8,500 nt of DNA from Anaerolineae bacterium. Lineage in GTDB: Bacteria; Chloroflexota; Anaerolineae; Aggregatilineales; Phototrophicaceae. Numbering within the stretch: the first letter of the stretch is position 1; the number at the start of each line of letters is the position of its first letter. Where the stretch lies: contig JALONY010000048.1 in assembly GCA_025454715.1 (NCBI GenBank), positions 1-8,500 on the forward strand, given 5' to 3'. The notes beneath the pieces are model-generated. The model was not told the DNA's origin. It did no database searches and worked only from the letters and a program-made list of their open reading frames with translations. The position numbers and the translations under genes were made by a program. Below are positions 1 through 6,258 of the stretch, piece after piece.

Positions 1-114
1 TGGTTGTGGGAGCGCAAAGAACGCACTACAATCACGAACATGTACCTTCAGGACATGCGCCGACTCGTTCGCCGCAAAGACGATGATCCAGCCGACGAAC
101 CCGACATACCTTGA
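1..114 (+). CDS. C-terminal end of an unidentified protein (partial)
   Basis: Frame 1 is open from the window edge and closes with TGA at 112-114, giving 37 residues that begin WLWERKERTTITNMYL and end DDDPADEPDIP. The tail is strongly charged: a basic stretch (MRRLVRRK) is followed by an acidic, proline-containing end, as often seen in cytoplasmic C-terminal tails. The piece is too short to assign a family. Third codon positions are less GC-biased than in the neighbouring genes, so coding status rests mainly on the open frame, the plausible composition and the possible terminator just downstream. The gene runs in the same direction as the next two, and its start lies outside the window. Confidence 0.45.
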   Translation, partial: WLWERKERTTITNMYLQDMRRLVRRKDDDPADEPDIP

Positions 115-120
115 CAGAAG

Positions 121-160
121 TCCGGTATTTCGGCTTATCGGCCCCCCCGGAGGTTTTTTT
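121..160 (+). terminator. Possible weak rho-independent terminator
   Basis: A 5-bp inverted repeat, TCCGG (121-125) and CCGGA (147-151), is followed after two bases by a run of seven T (154-160). It lies 7 bases after the stop of the upstream partial gene and before the start at 188, which is where a terminator would be expected. The stem is short and the 21-base loop long, so the call rests mostly on the T-run. The GGAGGT at 149-154 also looks like a Shine-Dalgarno sequence but is too far from the ATG at 188 to serve it. Confidence 0.3.
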
Positions 161-187
161 GACCGCACTGCCTCGGAGCGCACCCAC

Positions 188-541
188 ATGACCAAAACGC
201 CCGCCCCCAAAACCACCCCCGACCGTTCCGAAAGCGACTTCATGGAGCGCGTGCAAGCCCATGAGCGCAACTGGGGCAACGAAAAATATGCCGACCGCCC
301 CGACCTGATCGACATCCTCCGCAGCACCGTCGTCGTCTTCTGGCAACACACCGACCCCAAAATCAAGCACCCGACCATCGGGCTGTACGACGACCTGAGA
401 GAGGTCGAGAGCTGGTTCGTCCAAATGCTGATGCGCGCCCAGCTCGGCACGCCCGATAAGCGCCCGTCCGCCATCTACGCCAAAGGCCACAAGGTCATCA
501 TCCGCGACGTTAACATCACGTTCGGAACCCCCGACGCCTAA
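188..541 (+). CDS. Hypothetical protein, 117 aa, directly upstream of the SLC13-type permease
   Basis: I do not recognise this family. ATG at 188 is chosen because GGAG (175-178) sits 9 bases upstream; an ATG at 83 in the same frame would add 35 residues rich in Pro/Gly/Phe with no ribosome site and would overlap the preceding gene. The first 17 residues are Thr/Pro/Lys-rich and probably disordered. Residues 38-51 (DLIDILRSTVVVFW) and 68-87 look like amphipathic helices, and the end (SAIYAKGHKVIIRDVNITF, 94-112) looks like a beta hairpin. There is no signal peptide, membrane segment or cysteine, so a small soluble cytoplasmic protein is likely. Its stop is 9 bases before the permease GTG, so the two are probably co-transcribed and perhaps translationally coupled. 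A link to transporter function is inference from position only. Confidence 0.72.
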   Translation: MTKTPAPKTTPDRSESDFMERVQAHERNWGNEKYADRPDLIDILRSTVVVFWQHTDPKIKHPTIGLYDDLREVESWFVQMLMRAQLGTPDKRPSAIYAKGHKVIIRDVNITFGTPDA

Positions 542-550
542 GAGTGCCGC

Positions 551-2371
551 GTGACCCCCACCCAACTGCTCGTCCTCGCCATCATCGCCGTCCCCTTGAT
601 GTTCGCCCTGACCGACCGCTTGCGCTCGGACGTGGCCGCGTTGCTGATTGCGCTGATGCTGGGGGGCGCGCAACTGCTGGGCTTGGGCGTCCTGAGCACC
701 CCCGACACCCCGCGTGACGCCAGCCGCGCCCTCGCCGGACTCAGCCAGCCGGTCGTGATGACCCTGTTCGGCCTGTTCATCGTGTCGCAAACGCTCGAAA
801 AATTCGGCGTCGCCAGTTGGATTGCCCAGCGCTTGTTGCGAATCGGCGGGCAGTCGGAGCCGCGCCTGATCGTGCTGCTGACCAGCGCCACCGCCGTGCT
901 CTCGCTGTTCATGAACAACCTCGCGGCAGGGGCGTTGCTGTTGCCGACCGCGCTCGACATCTCGCGGCAGGCGCGCATCCCCCCCAGTCGCCTCTTAATC
1001 CCGGTCTCGTTCGGGAGCTTATTGGGCGGCATCGCCACCTATTTCACCACCGCCAACATCATCGCCAGCGACCTGTTGCTGGCCGCCAACCCGCCCCAAA
1101 CCCCGCTGGGCATCCTCGACTTTACGGCGGTCGGCGGGCTGATGGCGCTGGCGGGCATCGCCTATATGGGCTTAATCGGGCGGCACCTGCTGCCGATGAA
1201 GGACGCCACGCCCGACGACGAGGTGCCGGAGGTCAACCGTGAGCTGGCCTACGGGCTCGAGCGTCGCTTTTGGGAGCTGATTTTGCCGCCCGCCACCCCG
1301 TTCGCAGGCTTGACCCTGCGCGAGGTCGGGTTGCCCGCGTGGCACGTCCTGAGCGTGCGCCAGCGCCGCGACACCCTGCACCACCTGACCACCAGCCACA
1401 CGCTGGGCAGTGGCGACGTGCTGACTTTGGCGACCGACGAAGCCCGTGCCCGCCGCCTCGCCGCGCAAAGCGGTGGCGCGCTCCGCCGCCTCGCCACGCC
1501 CGAGTTGGAGGCGCTCGGCCTGCTGGTCGTCGAGGTGTTGCCGACCCCCGACATGGGCGCTATCGGGCGCTCGCTCGATGATTTGGAGCTGCGCCTGAGC
1601 ACCGGTTTCGTGCCACTGGCCATGCTGCGCGACGGCAAGCCGCACGACGGCGATTTGCCGACCGTGCGCCTGCGGATGGGCGACGCCCTGCTGATGGTCG
1701 GCCCCGACGCGGGCAAGAAGCGGCTGGACAAGCGCCGCGATTTGTTGCTGTTGCGGCAGGTCAAGCACGCCGGAATCACCCGCCCGTACCGCGCTTTGTT
1801 CACCGTCGGGGTGACCGGCTTGGCGGTCGGGGCGTCGGTGCTGGGCGTGCCGGTATTTTTGGCCATGTTGGGCGCGGCGCTGGCCATCATCCTGACCAAA
1901 ACGCTGACCATGGAAGAAGCCTACGCGGGCATGGAATGGAACGCCATCTTCTTGATTGCGGGCATGTACGCCGCCAGCCAAGCGATGGTCAACACCGGTG
2001 CCGCCGCCCTGATTGGGGAGCAAGTGGTGCGCTGGGTCGAGCCATTGGGCGGCTTGGGGCTGGTGGGGGGCGCTTATTTGCTCAGCGCGGTGCTCACGCA
2101 GGTGATTGGCGGGCAGGTCACCGCCTTCGTCACCGCCCCCATCACCATCAGCGCGGCCATCACGCTGGGGGTCAACCCGCAAGCGGTGGCCATCGCAACG
2201 GCGATGGGGTGTTCGGCCTCGTTCATCACCCCGATTTCGCACGCGGTCAACGTGCTGGTGATGGGGCCCGGCGGCTACGCCATGCGCGACTTTGCGCGGG
2301 TGGGCGCGGGGTTGCTGGCGGTATGCTTCGTCATGCTGCTGGTCGGGATGCGCGTGTTCTGGGGGGTGTGA
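551..2371 (+). CDS. SLC13/DASS family permease with two central RCK_C (TrkA-C) domains
   Basis: This is a 606-residue inner-membrane protein, a usual length for SLC13-type permeases carrying TrkA-C domains. An N-terminal membrane block (about 5-215) holds SLFMNNLAAGALLLP (118-132), the equivalent of the family's Asn-containing substrate/Na+ hairpin, and the GG-containing loop LLGGIATYFTTANI (158-170). Two soluble RCK_C-like units follow (about 240-305 and 315-390), each ending in a GDxL strand (GSGDVLTLAT, MGDALLMVG). The second membrane block (about 412-606) ends with the typical ITPISHAVNVLVMGPGGYAMRDFARVG (559-585). The family moves anions such as sulfate or dicarboxylates, usually with Na+; the substrate here cannot be read. 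Start is GTG at 551, with weak AAGAG at 540-544 overlapping the previous stop. A later ATG (599) lacks a ribosome site and would cut the first helix. Oddity: the second-repeat hairpin reads VIGGQVTAFVTAP instead of an SNN/SNT motif. Confidence 0.92.
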   Translation: MTPTQLLVLAIIAVPLMFALTDRLRSDVAALLIALMLGGAQLLGLGVLSTPDTPRDASRALAGLSQPVVMTLFGLFIVSQTLEKFGVASWIAQRLLRIGGQSEPRLIVLLTSATAVLSLFMNNLAAGALLLPTALDISRQARIPPSRLLIPVSFGSLLGGIATYFTTANIIASDLLLAANPPQTPLGILDFTAVGGLMALAGIAYMGLIGRHLLPMKDATPDDEVPEVNRELAYGLERRFWELILPPATPFAGLTLREVGLPAWHVLSVRQRRDTLHHLTTSHTLGSGDVLTLATDEARARRLAAQSGGALRRLATPELEALGLLVVEVLPTPDMGAIGRSLDDLELRLSTGFVPLAMLRDGKPHDGDLPTVRLRMGDALLMVGPDAGKKRLDKRRDLLLLRQVKHAGITRPYRALFTVGVTGLAVGASVLGVPVFLAMLGAALAIILTKTLTMEEAYAGMEWNAIFLIAGMYAASQAMVNTGAAALIGEQVVRWVEPLGGLGLVGGAYLLSAVLTQVIGGQVTAFVTAPITISAAITLGVNPQAVAIATAMGCSASFITPISHAVNVLVMGPGGYAMRDFARVGAGLLAVCFVMLLVGMRVFWGV

Positions 2372-2400
2372 TGGGGGTGCCCGCCCCAGCCATCACACCC
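2364..2400. terminator. 11-bp inverted repeat between convergent genes, likely bidirectional terminator
   Basis: GGGTGTGATGG (2364-2374) is a perfect reverse complement of CCATCACACCC (2390-2400), with a 15-base loop that can itself pair GGGG with CCCC. The left arm contains the permease stop codon (TGA, 2369-2371). The convergent peptidase gene ends at 2428, so the hairpin can act for both transcripts. No T-run follows on either strand, so it may work as an mRNA 3'-end stabiliser or with Rho rather than as a classic intrinsic terminator. A second small repeat, GGGTT/AACCC, lies at 2409-2420. Confidence 0.6.
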
Positions 2401-2427
2401 GGTCGAGAGGGTTAAAACCCGCCCCCG

Positions 2428-4086
2428 CTACCGCAGTTCCAGCACGGTCAGCTCGCGGGTGGCCAGCTCGCGATAGGCGATGCGCCGCCCGTCGGCGCTC
2501 ACCCGCCAATCCCCGTTCATGACCGTAAACGCGGGGGTGTTCAGCCGCGTGAGCGTCTGGGTGCTCAGGTCGTGATGATACAGCGCCTGCGCGGGGTCGC
2601 TGTCCGGCTGCATCGGGATGACGTACAGCTCATCCGCGTCCCGCCAGCGCCAACCGCCCAGCCAGCCCAACATGACCGGTTGCGCGCCCGCCTCCAGCCG
2701 CAACGCCACCACCCCAGACGCCTGCGGCTCGGCCTGATAGGTCAACATCATCACCAGCCAGCGCCCACCCGGGCCGACGCTCAGCCCGCGCATCCACGTG
2801 TACGTGCCGAGGTCGGTCTGCGCGCCGTCCATCACATCGACCAAGACGAGGCGGGTGGTGCGTTGCTCGCCCGGCACCGTGACCAACACCCGCCGGTCAT
2901 CGACCCACTGCGCGCCCACGCCCGCGCCTTGCCAAAGCTCGGTCGGGGTCGTCCGCCCGACCTCCAGCACGCGCACCGCCGACGGTGCCCGCGCCTCGCC
3001 CGGGACGGTCGGGCGCGCCTGCACCCACAGCACATGCGTATTGGCAGGGTTGAGGGCGGGCGTCTCGCCCTCGGTCGGGGCGCGGAACATCACCCCATCG
3101 CTCAGGCGGGTCAGGATGGCGTCCGCCCCTTCCATCGTGATGCGGTAACTGCCGTCGGGTGAGCGGGGCGCGGGCGGTGCTTGCTCCACCACGTCGCCCA
3201 TGAACGGCTGCGCCAAGTCCCAGCGGTAGACGCTGGCACGCTGCCCCGCCTCGCCGTCGATGCTGTAGAGCGCCTCGGGGTCGCTGGCGTCCCAGAAGCT
3301 TTGCCAGCAACACCCCCCACTGCCGAGGGTGCGCGCCGCCCACACCGCCTCGAGGTCGAGCGCGGGTAGGTCGCGCATCGGCAGGGCGTTGGGCGGGGCG
3401 GCTTGCCCACTGGCCGGTGGGTAGACCGCCGCGTAAGCGTTGAGGCGCGCCCCGAAGAAGCGCACCTCGGGCTGGTCATCGAGGCTCATCCAGCGACGGG
3501 CGTTGTCCATATCGCCCTGAAGCACATGCCCACTGAACGCCCCGACCAACGCCAGCGCGTGCCAATCGGCCTCGATCCAATCGACCGGGTTATAGGCCGT
3601 TTGGTAATCGAGCGAGCGCACCTCGAAATGCAGGTGCGGGCGCGAGAAGCAGGTCGAGTCGGGGTCGCCGCTGTACGCCACCAAATCGCCCTGCCGGACG
3701 GTCTGCCCGGGGCGCACCAACGGGTAGGCTTGCAAATGCCCGTACAGGGTGGTCACGCCCAGCGCGTCGTGCCGCAAAATCAGGTTGTGCGGCCCCGCCC
3801 CAAACCCGAGGTCATCGGCGAACGCCACCACCCCGTCGGCCACCGCCACCAACGGCGTGCCGCACGGCATACTCAGGTCGATTCCGAAATGTAAGCCCTG
3901 ACCGGCGCGATACCACGCCTCGCCGAAGTTGTACGCCCCGGGCGTGTTGCCATAAGCCTGCCCAAACAACCACGTCGCCGCCCCAGCCGGGGTGCCCGCG
4001 GGCATCACCATCGGCTTGGGGGCTTGCGCCGCCGCCATCAGCGTCAGCCCCAGCAATGCCAGCAAAACCGCCAAAAACCGCTGCAT
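2428..4086 (-). CDS. Secreted M23 family metallopeptidase with C-terminal propeller-like domain
   Basis: This 552-residue protein is predicted to cut peptidoglycan cross-bridges or stems outside the membrane. Start is ATG at 4086-4084, preceded by AGAGGA (4099-4094) at 7 bases; it directly opens a signal peptide (MQRFLAVLLALLGLTLMAAAQA), whereas the longer open frame upstream has no ribosome site. The peptidase domain (about 60-160) carries HFGID (H66, D70), YGHL (H117) and PHLHFEV (H151, H153). By comparison with LytM-type enzymes H66, D70 and H153 would bind zinc and H117 and H151 would be catalytic, so activity is expected. Residues about 245-552 contain GGCCWQSFW (257-265) and repeated strand patterns such as SPDGSYRI, VGPGGRWLVMML and SADGRRIAYR, typical of TolB/WD40-like propellers that often follow M23 domains in Chloroflexota. 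The propeller probably binds wall or partner; that is inference. It stands alone, convergent with the permease and divergent from the importer operon. Stop is TAG (2430-2428). Confidence 0.9.
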   Translation of the reverse strand: MQRFLAVLLALLGLTLMAAAQAPKPMVMPAGTPAGAATWLFGQAYGNTPGAYNFGEAWYRAGQGLHFGIDLSMPCGTPLVAVADGVVAFADDLGFGAGPHNLILRHDALGVTTLYGHLQAYPLVRPGQTVRQGDLVAYSGDPDSTCFSRPHLHFEVRSLDYQTAYNPVDWIEADWHALALVGAFSGHVLQGDMDNARRWMSLDDQPEVRFFGARLNAYAAVYPPASGQAAPPNALPMRDLPALDLEAVWAARTLGSGGCCWQSFWDASDPEALYSIDGEAGQRASVYRWDLAQPFMGDVVEQAPPAPRSPDGSYRITMEGADAILTRLSDGVMFRAPTEGETPALNPANTHVLWVQARPTVPGEARAPSAVRVLEVGRTTPTELWQGAGVGAQWVDDRRVLVTVPGEQRTTRLVLVDVMDGAQTDLGTYTWMRGLSVGPGGRWLVMMLTYQAEPQASGVVALRLEAGAQPVMLGWLGGWRWRDADELYVIPMQPDSDPAQALYHHDLSTQTLTRLNTPAFTVMNGDWRVSADGRRIAYRELATRELTVLELR

Positions 4087-4242
4087 ATCATCATCCTCTA
4101 ATCTTGGCCAGCCCCTGCCTACTTTACACAAACGCGACGGGGCGGGCTTGTACGTTTTGACACTGTTCACCCGACGCACCGAGCGGCTCACGCGGAACCT
4201 ATCGCAGATTAGATTTTGTTTAATGTTGGATTGGGCAGGGTA

Positions 4243-4256
4243 TGAAAGCGTTTCCC
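4243..4256. promoter_or_regulatory. Candidate LacI-family/cre-like operator
   Basis: The 14 bases TGAAAGCGTTTCCC match 11 positions of the symmetric pattern TGAAAGCGCTTTCA used by many LacI/CcpA-type regulators; the left half is complete and the right half imperfect. The core GAAA-GCG-TTTC is itself an inverted repeat. It lies 25 bases upstream of the -35 box of the importer promoter, in the divergent intergenic region. A single partial match of this size can occur by chance. Confidence 0.22.
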
Positions 4257-4281
4257 GTCAAAGATTACAGGGGTGATGACG

Positions 4282-4310
4282 TTGAAACCGTATTAGGAAT
4301 GTGTTATGCT
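4282..4310 (+). promoter_or_regulatory. Sigma-70 type promoter with extended -10 for the ABC importer operon
   Basis: TTGAAA (4282-4287) and TATGCT (4305-4310) are separated by exactly 17 bases, and TG at 4302-4303 followed by one base gives a full TGn extended -10. The element lies in a locally AT-rich stretch that stands out from the GC-rich surroundings. Initiation would be expected near 4316-4318, leaving a leader of about 90 nt before the binding-protein start at 4409. It points away from the peptidase gene, for which I see no comparably good promoter on the other strand. Confidence 0.75.
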
Positions 4311-4319
4311 CACGTTCAA

Positions 4320-4333
4320 TCGGTGTAAACCGA
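4320..4333 (+). promoter_or_regulatory. 5'-leader hairpin with GUAA tetraloop
   Basis: TCGGT (4320-4324) and ACCGA (4329-4333) form a 5-bp stem closed by GTAA, a GNRA-type tetraloop. It would begin within a few bases of the predicted transcription start. Structures at the extreme 5' end often protect mRNA from decay (known for other leaders, inferred here). The rest of the leader, 4334-4398, shows only a weak bulged pairing (CGGGC/GCCG near 4353-4368) before TTTTAGAAACTTTTT, and a second copy of AACCGACAT (4328-4336 and 4388-4396). I recognise no riboswitch. Confidence 0.35.
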
Positions 4334-4398
4334 CATCGGCTTGGGCGTGGGTCGGGCGCTCTGTGCCGTTTTAGAAACTTTTTGATGAACCGACATTC

Positions 4399-4404
4399 AG
4401 GAGG
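4399..4404 (+). promoter_or_regulatory. Full-consensus Shine-Dalgarno of the binding-protein gene
   Basis: AGGAGG lies 4 bases before the ATG at 4409. It decides the start: the same frame is open back to an ATG at 4301, but that would place the promoter -10 inside the gene and a 36-residue Arg-rich segment in front of the signal peptide. It is the strongest ribosome site in the window. Confidence 0.85.
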
Positions 4405-4408
4405 AACG

Positions 4409-6103
4409 ATGAAGCGTACTGCTCGTTTCATTCTCGTCGCCCTCGTGATGGTTCTGAGCCTCTCCGTAGGCATCAGCGCCACCGCGCAGGATGGCAATGT
4501 TTTGGTGATTGGTTGGGAGCAAGAGCCGCCGCTCCTCACCCCGCGTAGCGACCTCGCTTTTGCGTCGTTGCTGACCAACTTCTATGCGCGTGACGTGTGG
4601 AACTGGGACGTGAACCGCCAGATTTACCCGGTCATGGTCGAAGAAATCCCCAGCCCGGAAAACGGCATGGTCGAGACGCTGGAAAACGGCGCCACCAAGG
4701 TCACCTACAAGCTGCGTGAAGGTCTGCTGTGGTCGGATGGTGAGGCCATCACCAGCGCCGACTGCGCGTTCTGGCACGAAGTGACGATGGACCCGACCAA
4801 GGGCACCTTCCAACGCGGGTCGTACCCCGAAGTCGTGGCCTCGTTCGACGTGATCGACGACCTGACCTTCAGCATGACCTACACCACCCCGTTCCCCGAC
4901 TACACCAGCCAGAGCACCGCGACCTGCGGCTACCCGGAGCACATCCTGCGTCCGATCCTCGAGGCTGAGGGCACCATCGACAACGCCGCCATGTTTACGC
5001 CCGATGGCGTCAACGCTGGCGCGACCGTCGGCTACGGCCCGTACATCGCCACCGAGTGGATCGTCGGCGAGAGCATCCGCTTCGAAGCCAACCCGAACTG
5101 GGACGGTGCCGCCCCCGGCTTCAGCACCGTGATTGCCCGCTTCATCCTCGACAGCGCCCAGATGCAGAACGCTCTGGCCGCCGGTGAGATTGACGTGGCC
5201 TTCAACTTCAGCGACGACCTCGTCGAGGGCTACCAAGCCGTCGAGGGCGCCGAGGTGTTCGGCACCCCGGGCGTGTTCGGTGACGCCATTTGGCTCAACT
5301 ACGGCAACAACCGTGGTCCGATCGCCAGCGCCTTGGCTGACGTGAACGTCCGTACCGCCCTGATCGCCGCCATCGACCGCGCCACCCTCGCCGAGCAACT
5401 GATCGGCCCGGGCACCGGCGTGCCCAAGGCGTGGCACCCCGAAGCCTTCTGGCCGGAAGACCTCGAGACCATCGGTTACGACGTTGACCTCGCCAACAGC
5501 CTGCTCGATGCGGCTGGCTGGGTGGACAGCGACGGTGACGGCCTGCGTGACAAGGACGGCGTGGCGCTGATCATCCGCTTCTTCACCACCGACCGCCAAA
5601 TCCGCAAGGACTACCAGATCGCCATCGCCGAGTACTGGTCTGCCGTGGGCATCGGCTCGCAGTTGCTGCCGGTTCCGGCGGGCATCCTGTTCGCTGACTA
5701 CCTCGAGCGCGGTATCCTCGACACCGGCGACTTCGACGCCGCCATCTTCGCGCTCAGCGCCAGCGCCCTGAGCCCGTATGCCGATGCGCCCGACTGGTTC
5801 GGTTGCGACGGCATCCCGAGCGCCGAAGACCCGAACGGCAACAACGGCTGGGGTTCGTGCAGCCCCGAGTTCGACGCGCTTGACCTGCAAGTCGGCAGCA
5901 CCGTCGATCCCGCCGAGCGTCTCGCCATCGCCCAAGAGGCCATCCGCGAGTTCGTCGGTGAGCAGTTCTGGCACGGCCTCTACCTGCGCCAGACGTGGTA
6001 CGCGATCAACACCAACGTGATTGACCCCGCGACCGCCAAGGATGTCGGCACGCTGTCGGCCAACTACTTCAACAAGATCGAGCTGTGGCAGCCGGCTTCG
6101 TAA
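4409..6103 (+). CDS. Family 5 extracellular solute-binding protein of a peptide/nickel-type ABC importer
   Basis: This 564-residue exported receptor captures the substrate and hands it to the permeases encoded next. Residues 1-26 are a signal peptide (hydrophobic core FILVALVMVLSLSVG, ATA before Gln27) with no lipobox cysteine, so release or another anchoring is likely. The SBP_bac_5 fold shows early in YKLREGLLWSDGEAITSADCAFWHEV (100-125), the family's 'LR.G..WSDG..ITA.D' signature, then YGPYIATEWIVGESIRFEANPNW (209-231) and VNVRTALIAAIDRATLAEQLIGPG (312-335). C119/C173 and C466/C484 may form disulfides. DSDGDGLRDKDG (373-384) resembles a Ca2+-binding loop. Family members bind oligopeptides, dipeptides, nickel or sugars; the ligand cannot be read. 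Regulation: strong extended -10 promoter, full Shine-Dalgarno and a downstream hairpin. Gly codons are almost all GGC/GGT with one GGG, unlike the neighbours, consistent with high expression. Confidence 0.95.
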   Translation: MKRTARFILVALVMVLSLSVGISATAQDGNVLVIGWEQEPPLLTPRSDLAFASLLTNFYARDVWNWDVNRQIYPVMVEEIPSPENGMVETLENGATKVTYKLREGLLWSDGEAITSADCAFWHEVTMDPTKGTFQRGSYPEVVASFDVIDDLTFSMTYTTPFPDYTSQSTATCGYPEHILRPILEAEGTIDNAAMFTPDGVNAGATVGYGPYIATEWIVGESIRFEANPNWDGAAPGFSTVIARFILDSAQMQNALAAGEIDVAFNFSDDLVEGYQAVEGAEVFGTPGVFGDAIWLNYGNNRGPIASALADVNVRTALIAAIDRATLAEQLIGPGTGVPKAWHPEAFWPEDLETIGYDVDLANSLLDAAGWVDSDGDGLRDKDGVALIIRFFTTDRQIRKDYQIAIAEYWSAVGIGSQLLPVPAGILFADYLERGILDTGDFDAAIFALSASALSPYADAPDWFGCDGIPSAEDPNGNNGWGSCSPEFDALDLQVGSTVDPAERLAIAQEAIREFVGEQFWHGLYLRQTWYAINTNVIDPATAKDVGTLSANYFNKIELWQPAS

Positions 6104-6135
6104 GCTGACCGCCTAAGCGCCAGACCGCACTCAAA

Positions 6136-6170
6136 GGGGGGTGTCTTCCATGGCTGGGAAGACACCCCCC
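6136..6170 (+). terminator. 14-bp perfect hairpin between binding-protein and permease genes
   Basis: The arm at 6136-6149 (GGGGGGTGTCTTCC) is an exact reverse complement of 6157-6170, around a 7-base loop. It lies 33 bases after the binding-protein stop, in a 155-base gap before the DppB-like gene. There is no T-run after it (TCTCGTAAGG), so partial termination or protection of the upstream mRNA 3' end is more likely than complete termination. I see no convincing promoter between the hairpin and 6259, so the permeases probably depend on read-through. Confidence 0.75.
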
Positions 6171-6258
6171 TCTCGTAAGGGGATGGATTGTCAGGTTTTC
6201 GTTAGGCCGACGCCCCCTGAGCGAGTCCCCCGCCCGCCTTGCGTCGGAGAAGTCCCCC

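Noticed and set aside
111..139. A perfect TTGACA (111-116) as a promoter for the hypothetical gene and permease
   Set aside because: At 17-18 bases spacing the -10 would be CTTATC or TTATCG, a poor match, and the TTGACA overlaps the stop codon of the preceding gene.
159..191. A 10-codon leader peptide starting at TTG after GGAGGT and ending in TGA that overlaps the ATG at 188
   Set aside because: The spacing is good, but it needs a rare start codon, has no notable composition and could arise by chance. The GGAGGT is more simply part of the terminator-like stretch.
32..790. A 252-codon open frame on the - strand over the small hypothetical gene and the permease start
   Set aside because: It has low-complexity Gly/Asp/Gln/His composition typical of an antisense shadow, and it crosses two + strand genes with better start and composition evidence.
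1172..2242. A 356-codon open frame on the - strand inside the SLC13-type permease
   Set aside because: It is rich in His, Gln and Arg without any recognisable fold, and the + strand frame shows clear membrane segments and family motifs.
4157..4185. A second perfect TTGACA upstream of the importer operon
   Set aside because: The -10 position falls in CGAGCG, with no TATAAT-like sequence at any usual spacing.
4101..4300. A promoter on the - strand for the M23 peptidase gene
   Set aside because: I looked for -35/-10 pairs (for example TGTAAA near 4125 read leftward) but none had an acceptable partner box, so none is annotated.
4397..5974. A 525-codon open frame on the - strand opposite the binding-protein gene
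   Set aside because: Its product is Gly/Val/Asp/Ala-rich with no domain, while the + strand frame has a signal peptide and clear family motifs. Long antisense frames are expected in GC-rich coding DNA.
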